From Streptomyces cyanogenus (lineage in GTDB: Bacteria; Actinomycetota; Actinomycetes; Streptomycetales; Streptomycetaceae): 64,000 nucleotides of DNA. How positions within the stretch are numbered: the first letter of the stretch is position 1; the number at the start of each line of letters is the position of its first letter. Positions 59,732-64,000 of the stretch are shown here, one piece after another. The stretch lies in contig NZ_CP071839.1 of NCBI RefSeq assembly GCF_017526105.1, positions 5,781,001 through 5,845,000 of the forward strand. The letters are read 5' to 3'. Both the position numbers and the translations under genes were made by a program. The notes under the pieces were generated by a model. The model was not told where the DNA came from. It searched no databases and saw only the letters and a program-made list of their open reading frames with translations.

Positions 59732-61090
59732 ATCACCCGGCAGACTCCGCCGCCGCTGGCGGAACTCTCCATGCTGGCCTCACTCGGCACCATGCCCGAG
59801 CTGGCACGCCAACTCTCCGGCCTGGGTGGCTGCACCAACCCCGTCCGCCTCGACGGCCACCGCTCCGAGTACCAGGTCGACACCACGACCGGCGAGATCG
59901 GCAACCTCCTGCACCATCTCGATTCCAGCGCCCTGCCCGCCGGTCAGCTCCTCGTCCGTTGCAACAACCGCCGCGCCACCCGTTGTGCGGCCTGCGCGGA
60001 GACCTACCGCCGCGACACCTTCCACCTGATCACCGCCGGTCTGCGGGGCGGCAAGGGCACACCGGAACAGGTCGGCACACACCCCCGTGTCTTCGCCACC
60101 TTCACCGCCCCCGGCTTCGGACCGGTCCACAACCGCCCCTCCGGCGGTCGGGACTGCCGCTGCGGCCTCCGGCACGAGGAAGCGGATCCCGCCCTGGGCT
60201 CGCCTCTCGACCCGGACACCTACGACTACGAAGCGGCCGTGCTCTGGAACGCGCACGCCGGAGCCCTCTGGCGGCGCTTCTCGATCTACCTCCGCCGCGA
60301 GGTCGCCAAGCGCGCCGGCCTCACCCAACGCCACTTCCGCGAGCACGCCCGGATCTCGTTCGCCAAGGTCGCCGAGTACCAGAAGCGGGGCGCCGTCCAC
60401 TTCCACGCCGTCATCCGCCTCGACGGCCCGGAAGGCGGCGACACGCCTCCACCGGCCTGGGCCACCACCGAGCTGCTGACCGACGCCATCCGCGCGGCTG
60501 CCGCTGCCGCACGCGTCGACGGACCGGAGATCGACGGCCGGGCGCACGCGTTCGTCTTCGGCCGCCAGCTCGACGTCCGCCCGATCCGCTCCGCCGACTT
60601 CAACGACGGCCAGGAGCTGACCGAGCGAGCCGTCGCGGCATACATCGCCAAGTACGCCACCAAGGGAGCCGAAACCGCGACCGGCACCCTCGACCGGCCG
60701 ATCCGGTTCCTCGCCGAACTGGCCCAAGCCCGGATCACCGACCACGCCCGACGCCTGATCCGCACCGCCTGGACCCTCGGCGCCCGCCCCGAGCTGGCAG
60801 ACCTCCGCCTCCGTGCATGGGCGCACATGCTCGGCTTCCGCGGCCACTTCTCCACCAAGTCCCGCCGCTACTCCACCACCCTCGGCGCCCTCCGCGACGC
60901 CCGCGCCGAATGGCGCCGAGCCCAGACGGCTCCGGCCGTCCCGCAGGACGGCGAAACCACGCTCGTCCTCGCCCACTGGGTCTTCGCCGGTACCGGCCTC
61001 TCCCGCGCCGAAGCCTGGCTCACCGCATCCCTCGAACCCGCCCCTGGAACGGAAGGAGAGTCGACATGGACACCCGCCGCGATGAGCTGA
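59732..61090 (+). CDS. rep: RepSA-like replication initiator, unusual start
   Basis: Rolling-circle-type initiator of AICEs. Zinc-ribbon-like cysteines (RCNNRRATRCAAC) lie near the N-terminus, an HxH motif (VHFHAVIRLDG; His210 and His212 counted from 59771), and the likely nicking segment YIAKYATKG (Tyr291/Tyr295). The first ATG in frame is 59771 (439 aa), but coding sequence and an AAAGGAAG site (59717-59724) point to a start at 59732, where the codon is ATC (TRQTPPPLAEL follows). Either initiation is on ATC, or the ATG was lost and the protein starts at 59771 with poor efficiency. Confidence 0.85.
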   Translation: MTRQTPPPLAELSMLASLGTMPELARQLSGLGGCTNPVRLDGHRSEYQVDTTTGEIGNLLHHLDSSALPAGQLLVRCNNRRATRCAACAETYRRDTFHLITAGLRGGKGTPEQVGTHPRVFATFTAPGFGPVHNRPSGGRDCRCGLRHEEADPALGSPLDPDTYDYEAAVLWNAHAGALWRRFSIYLRREVAKRAGLTQRHFREHARISFAKVAEYQKRGAVHFHAVIRLDGPEGGDTPPPAWATTELLTDAIRAAAAAARVDGPEIDGRAHAFVFGRQLDVRPIRSADFNDGQELTERAVAAYIAKYATKGAETATGTLDRPIRFLAELAQARITDHARRLIRTAWTLGARPELADLRLRAWAHMLGFRGHFSTKSRRYSTTLGALRDARAEWRRAQTAPAVPQDGETTLVLAHWVFAGTGLSRAEAWLTASLEPAPGTEGESTWTPAAMS

Positions 61091-61260
61091 TGACCGTTCG
61101 CCAAGTCTTGGACGAACTGGGCGGCGTTTCTCGCCGGACGTTCTACCGCTGGCGTGAGCTGGGGTTGGGACCAGCCGCTTTCAAGCTCCCCAACGGTGAG
61201 CTTCGGGTCTGGCGCAGCGACTTCACCGCGTGGCTTCGGGAATTGGAGGCGGCTGCGTGA
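61066..61260 (+). CDS. xis: excisionase (Xis), helix-turn-helix
   Basis: A 64-aa MerR/AlpA-type winged helix (TVRQVLDELGGVSRRTFYRW, then RVWRSDFTAWLREL). It directs the integrase toward excision. GGAAGGAG stands before ATG 61066; it overlaps rep by 25 bp and its stop overlaps the int GTG (GTGA). Confidence 0.88.
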   Translation: MDTRRDELMTVRQVLDELGGVSRRTFYRWRELGLGPAAFKLPNGELRVWRSDFTAWLRELEAAA

Positions 61261-62630
61261 AGTCTCTTGATGTCAAGGTCTGGGGCGTTCGGAAGAGGAA
61301 CACTAAGAAGTCGTCCTTCGATGTTCGATGGACTGTGGCCGGAAGCGTGTTTTCCGAACAGTTCCGTACCAAGGGGCTCGCGGACCACTACCGTTCGAAG
61401 CTTCTCCGTGCCGCTCATGGGGGCGAAGAGTTCGACACGGCCACAGGGCTGCCAGACTCGATGGTCGAAAAAGCAGCCTCCCTGAGCTGGTATGCCTTTG
61501 CTCTGAAGTATCTCGCTATGAAGTGGCCGCATGCGGCTCCCAACACGCGTAACGGGATCAATGAGGCGCTGACCGCAGTGACGATGGCTCTTCTCGATGA
61601 TCGCCCGGGCCAGCCGCCGGAGGAACTGATCAGGAAGGCGCTTCGTAACTGGGCCTTCGTCCTCCCCGGCCCAAACGATCGCGAACTGCCCGGCGAGATC
61701 GCGAACACTCTCTACTGGGTGGCTAAGGCCTCGCGCCCGCTATCGGACCTCGGTGATGCTGCGATCGGCCGGGCAGTCCTGGACTCCCTCAAGCTGAAGC
61801 TCGACGGGACTGCGGCAGCCGCGGAGACCGTTCGGCGCAAGCGGCGAACACTCGTCAACGCGCTGCACTATGCAGTAGACCTCGGGGAGTTCAAAGAGAA
61901 CCCGATCACGGGCATTCGATGGAAGAAGCCGAAGGTTGCTGGGGAAGTTGATCCTCGGGTGGTCGCCAATCCCGAGCAGGCTCGGTCCCTGCTGACTGCG
62001 GTCTCGTACGTCGGTGGGTATGGCCGGGCGCGTGGCCGTCGACTCGTTGGCCTGTTCGCCTGCATGTACTACGGCGCCCTGCGTCCGGCTGAGGCCGTCG
62101 GCCTTACGAATGCGGACCTGAAGCTGCCTGAGGCCGGCTGGGGGACGGCACTGCTGAACCGGACGCGTCCCAGTGTCGGCAAGCAGTGGAACGACTCCGG
62201 CGAGACCCACGATGACCGTGGCCTGAAGAACCGGCCGGCGGAGGAGGTCCGGCTCGTACCGATCCCGCCCCAGCTCGTCTCTACCCTCCGGCAGCACATC
62301 GATACGTTCGGGACTGCCGAGGACGGGCGGCTGTTCACCAACGAACGCGGGGGAGTGGTCGGCTCGTCCACGTACTACCGCGTGTGGCAGGAGGCTCGGG
62401 CGCTCGGGCTCCAGCCGGCTGCCGTCGCCTCGCCGCTCGCTGCGCGGCCGTACGACCTCCGACACTCGGCGCTGTCGACGTGGCTCAACTCCGGGGTGGA
62501 CCCGACCGAAGTGGCTGAACGTGCGGGCAACAGTGTTGAGGTGCTGCTGAGCCGCTACGCCAAGTGCATTGATGGACGGCAGGAAATCGCCAACCGCAAG
62601 ATCGAAGAGTTGCTGCGCGAATACGAGTGA
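61257..62630 (+). CDS. int: tyrosine recombinase (integrase)
   Basis: A 457-aa phage/AICE integrase. The core-binding domain is about 70-200 and the catalytic domain 230-440, with Arg276 (GALRPAEA), His-Arg region DLRHS (Arg402-His403) and the nucleophile Tyr434 (SRYAKC). It recombines the 45-bp att core in tRNA-Arg. It is coupled to xis, lies next to the intact tRNA end, and all catalytic residues are present, so excision is plausible. Confidence 0.95.
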   Translation: MKSLDVKVWGVRKRNTKKSSFDVRWTVAGSVFSEQFRTKGLADHYRSKLLRAAHGGEEFDTATGLPDSMVEKAASLSWYAFALKYLAMKWPHAAPNTRNGINEALTAVTMALLDDRPGQPPEELIRKALRNWAFVLPGPNDRELPGEIANTLYWVAKASRPLSDLGDAAIGRAVLDSLKLKLDGTAAAAETVRRKRRTLVNALHYAVDLGEFKENPITGIRWKKPKVAGEVDPRVVANPEQARSLLTAVSYVGGYGRARGRRLVGLFACMYYGALRPAEAVGLTNADLKLPEAGWGTALLNRTRPSVGKQWNDSGETHDDRGLKNRPAEEVRLVPIPPQLVSTLRQHIDTFGTAEDGRLFTNERGGVVGSSTYYRVWQEARALGLQPAAVASPLAARPYDLRHSALSTWLNSGVDPTEVAERAGNSVEVLLSRYAKCIDGRQEIANRKIEELLREYE

Positions 62631-62647
62631 CGAGGCGCATAGCCATT

Positions 62648-62677
62648 AGCCCCTGGTCCGAGTGTGGGCCAGGGGCT
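62648..62677. terminator. terminator hairpin after int
   Basis: AGCCCCTGG (62648-62656) pairs with CCAGGGGCT (62669-62677), 12-base loop, 18 bp after the int stop. Confidence 0.75.
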
Positions 62678-62761
62678 TCGTCGCCTCCCGGTCGAAGGGC
62701 GTCGGCCGCAAATTCTTAGTCAGGTGACTACCGGGAACTGTCTTCGGTTTCCCATGTGAGC

Positions 62762-63232
62762 TTACTGAACGGGGAAGGTGAGGCGCAGAACGATCTCGCC
62801 GTCGTCGATATCACCGGTGGGCTCGAATCCGAACTTCTGGTAGAAGGGCCACGGTTCGCCGTCGCCGGGATCGTAGCTGGTCAGTAGCTCGGTGGCGCCG
62901 TCCGCGCGAACGAGAGCGGCAATTTGCGTGAGGGTCTCTCGGCCGATCCCTCGCCTCTGGTGCCGCTTGTCGATGAGGAGGCGCCAGATGAAGTGCCGTC
63001 CTTTGTAGGGACCAGCCGGCGGCTTCCACGACAGCATCACGAAGCCGACTGGCTCGTCGCCGATGTACACCCCGCGGTACCAGGGGTTGGCCTCCGGGTG
63101 CTGTGCTGCCTGCTTGAGCGACTTGGACACGGAGGCGACGAACCGCTTCTGTTCGCGTCGGACACGGAGGGCACGAACGGCATCCCGGTTGTCGTCGGTG
63201 ATCTCGCGCAGGTGTACGCCTGGAGACCTCAT
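62762..63232 (-). CDS. GNAT acetyltransferase inside the AICE
   Basis: A 156-aa acetyltransferase: substrate part WYRGVYIGDEPVGFVML, acetyl-CoA loop DKRHQRRGIGRETL and C-terminal YQKFGFEPTGDI. It resembles small spermidine/antibiotic-type N-acetyltransferases; the acceptor is unknown. ATG 63232 follows AAGGGG; the open frame further upstream lacks coding signal. It converges with int and sits between int and the att site, where AICEs often keep a cargo gene. Confidence 0.85.
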   Translation of the reverse strand: MRSPGVHLREITDDNRDAVRALRVRREQKRFVASVSKSLKQAAQHPEANPWYRGVYIGDEPVGFVMLSWKPPAGPYKGRHFIWRLLIDKRHQRRGIGRETLTQIAALVRADGATELLTSYDPGDGEPWPFYQKFGFEPTGDIDDGEIVLRLTFPVQ

Positions 63233-63531
63233 GCCACACCCCTTCGTGCATGCGGCGGCTGTGCCCTCCGGATCGACGTGAAGAGTCGCCCCGGTGTGGC
63301 AGTCAGGCGCAGCGTATTCGGCGCCGCGGATCTGGAGCGTGACCGGCACGCCGGCCTGCGTCCGCTTCAAAATAGCCACTGTGACCTGGGCAGAAATGCT
63401 CAGTTCCTGTCCACGAATAGTCCACAGACCCCGGCATACGGCCGCTCCGGGCCGCATACGCCTGCACATACGCGAAGACCCCGGCCTCAGCGTTTCCGCT
63501 GGTGACGGGGTCTTTGGGCACCTCATGCTGG
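63233..63531. other. intergenic region between the GNAT gene and the tRNA
   Basis: No gene is supported. It holds the GNAT promoter (minus strand), a lone TAGCCACT half site (63373-63380) like the GntR 1 operator, and the tRNA terminator hairpin. Confidence 0.45.
63474..63514. terminator. terminator of tRNA-Arg, supplied by the element
   Basis: GAAGACCCCG (63474-63483) pairs with CGGGGTCTT (63506-63514). It stands on the 3' side of the minus-strand tRNA. It is nearly the same sequence as the hairpin at 35263-35303. Confidence 0.7.
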
Positions 63532-63576
63532 GTGCCCCCGGCAGGATTCGAACCTGCGCACACGGCTCCGGAGGCC
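63532..63576 (-). repeat. attR-type core inside the intact tRNA
   Basis: The 45-bp 3' part of tRNA-Arg, identical to 43025-43069 except for one base. The recombination that created the AICE ends took place within it. Confidence 0.9.
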
Positions 63577-63604
63577 GTTGCTCTATCCCCTGAGCTACGG
63601 GGGC
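63533..63604 (-). tRNA. tRNA-Arg (anticodon CCG)
   Basis: A 72-nt cloverleaf on the minus strand: 7-bp acceptor stem (GCCCCCG/CGGGGGC), D-arm GCTC/GAGC, anticodon stem ACGGC/GCCGT with loop CTCCGGA (anticodon CCG), T-arm GCAGG-TTCGAAT-CCTGC, discriminator A; CCA is not encoded. It reads codon CGG. It is the integration target of the AICE and remains complete after integration. Confidence 0.95.
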
Positions 63605-63746
63605 GTGTCGGGCGCTGAGCTCTCGCTCGCGGCGACGGGTAGAACACTAGCAGGTCCGGCGGGGTGATCAGGAACCCGTTTCCCCGGGTGGTGCCCTGTA
63701 GGGGGTGGAAGTGGGGAAAACCCGGACGCGGTGGCCGCCGCGGACC

Positions 63747-63761
63747 TACTCTCGAGTTGTG
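63747..63761 (+). promoter_or_regulatory. -10 element for a leaderless transcript
   Basis: TACTCT (63747-63752) lies 6 bases before GTG 63759, the same spacing as at 7421 and 24535. No ribosome binding site is present. Confidence 0.45.
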
Positions 63762-64000
63762 CCAGGCGCTCCGGGCCGGGTGCTTGTTGTGGACGACAAC
63801 AAGGTCATCCGGCAGCTGATCAGGGTCAACCTCGAGCTGGAAGGGCTGGAGGTCGTGACCGCGGCCGATGGTGCCGAGTGCCTGGACGTCGTGCACCAGG
63901 TGCAGCCCGATGTCGTGACGCTCGACGTCGTCATGCCCCGGCTGGACGGGCTCCGCACCGCCGCCCGGCTCCGGGCCGATCCCCGTACGCACCACCTGCC
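63759..64000 (+). CDS. response regulator, 5' part (runs off the window)
   Basis: The first 80 residues form a CheY-like receiver: VLVVDDN (acidic pair Asp12-Asp13), the phosphorylation site in DVVTLDVVMPRLDG (Asp about 57), and helices between. No output domain is visible because the window ends. The GTG start appears leaderless. Confidence 0.85.
   Translation, partial: MPGAPGRVLVVDDNKVIRQLIRVNLELEGLEVVTAADGAECLDVVHQVQPDVVTLDVVMPRLDGLRTAARLRADPRTHHL

Larger units (their letters stand above)
43025..63576 (+). mobile_element. pSAM2-like AICE integrated in tRNA-Arg, about 20.5 kb
   Basis: The element is bounded by direct repeats of the 3' half of tRNA-Arg(CCG). It contains the AICE backbone in standard order (GntR regulators, tra, spd genes, rep, xis, int next to the intact tRNA) plus cargo at the other end (type I restriction-modification genes, an unknown two-gene unit, a DUF1152 protein). 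Truncation of tra and the abnormal start of rep suggest it may no longer be fully mobile. Cargo GC and codon use differ from the core, most strongly at 52.1-52.7 kb. Confidence 0.88.

Noticed and set aside
59780..60976. 398-aa minus-strand frame opposite rep
   Set aside because: Shadow of rep; Gly/Ala/Val-rich without motif.

Overview
The window is a high-GC chromosomal segment from a Streptomyces-type actinomycete. Several things point that way: very high third-position GC in the core genes, frequent GTG and TTG starts, rare TTA leucine codons, a conservon operon (CvnA-D), a lon gene behind an HspR/HAIR-type operator, a Ku/LigD-polymerase pair, and an integrated pSAM2-like actinomycete integrative and conjugative element (AICE). 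The order of genes around lon and ku resembles the S. coelicolor chromosome, but this is from memory and was not checked. There are no rRNA genes and no CRISPR array. One intact tRNA-Arg(CCG) lies near the right edge.

Core left part (1-34.7 kb). An OmpR-type two-component pair (minus strand), a spermidine-synthase-like protein and a rhomboid-like membrane protein precede lon. A 0.6-kb array of 30-bp repeats separates lon from a leaderless Ser/Thr kinase gene. Next come a small secreted His-rich peptide, a PAS/GAF/SpoIIE/ATPase phosphatase, a GH25 lysozyme, a MarR regulator and a PP2C-like phosphatase. The conservon (14.2-18.7 kb) has four signalling genes and, as a fifth gene, a styrene-monooxygenase-like flavoprotein. 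An NlpC/P60 hydrolase follows, then a TetR-AurF-type diiron oxygenase operon divergent from a second diiron (ferritin-like) enzyme. A PBP/FtsW pair and a histidine kinase with a CseA-like lipoprotein (no response regulator) come next. They are flanked by a 164-bp tandem duplication and a 32/33-bp repeat array. A small phosphatase, a degenerate NERD protein, a LigD polymerase-domain protein and Ku complete the core, with an SPW-repeat membrane protein under a sigma-B-like promoter.

Accessory part outside the element (35.2-43.0 kb). It holds a GNAT, a NERD protein with TTA codons, an exonuclease-BRCT-BRCT-TerD fusion, a second Ser/Thr kinase, and an 885-bp IS5-type insertion sequence with 3-bp target duplications.

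AICE (43,025-63,576, about 20.5 kb). It is bounded by a 45-bp direct repeat of the 3' half of tRNA-Arg (one mismatch). The left cargo is an overlapping operon hsdM1-hsdM2-hsdS-hsdR (type I restriction-modification). It is followed by an unrecognised two-gene unit, a soluble 305-aa protein and a 178-aa four-helix membrane protein of lower GC, which is the best candidate here for an undescribed defence module. Immediately downstream is a 169-nt nested imperfect palindrome. The right part is the AICE backbone: a DUF1152-type protein, two GntR regulators with recognisable repeated operator-like motifs, an HATPase protein, tra, spd genes, rep, xis and int. Tra has lost its N-terminal region, the gene before tra seems internally deleted, and rep seems to lack a normal start codon, so conjugation/replication may be impaired while the cargo is kept. 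A GNAT, the tRNA and the start of a response regulator gene close the window.
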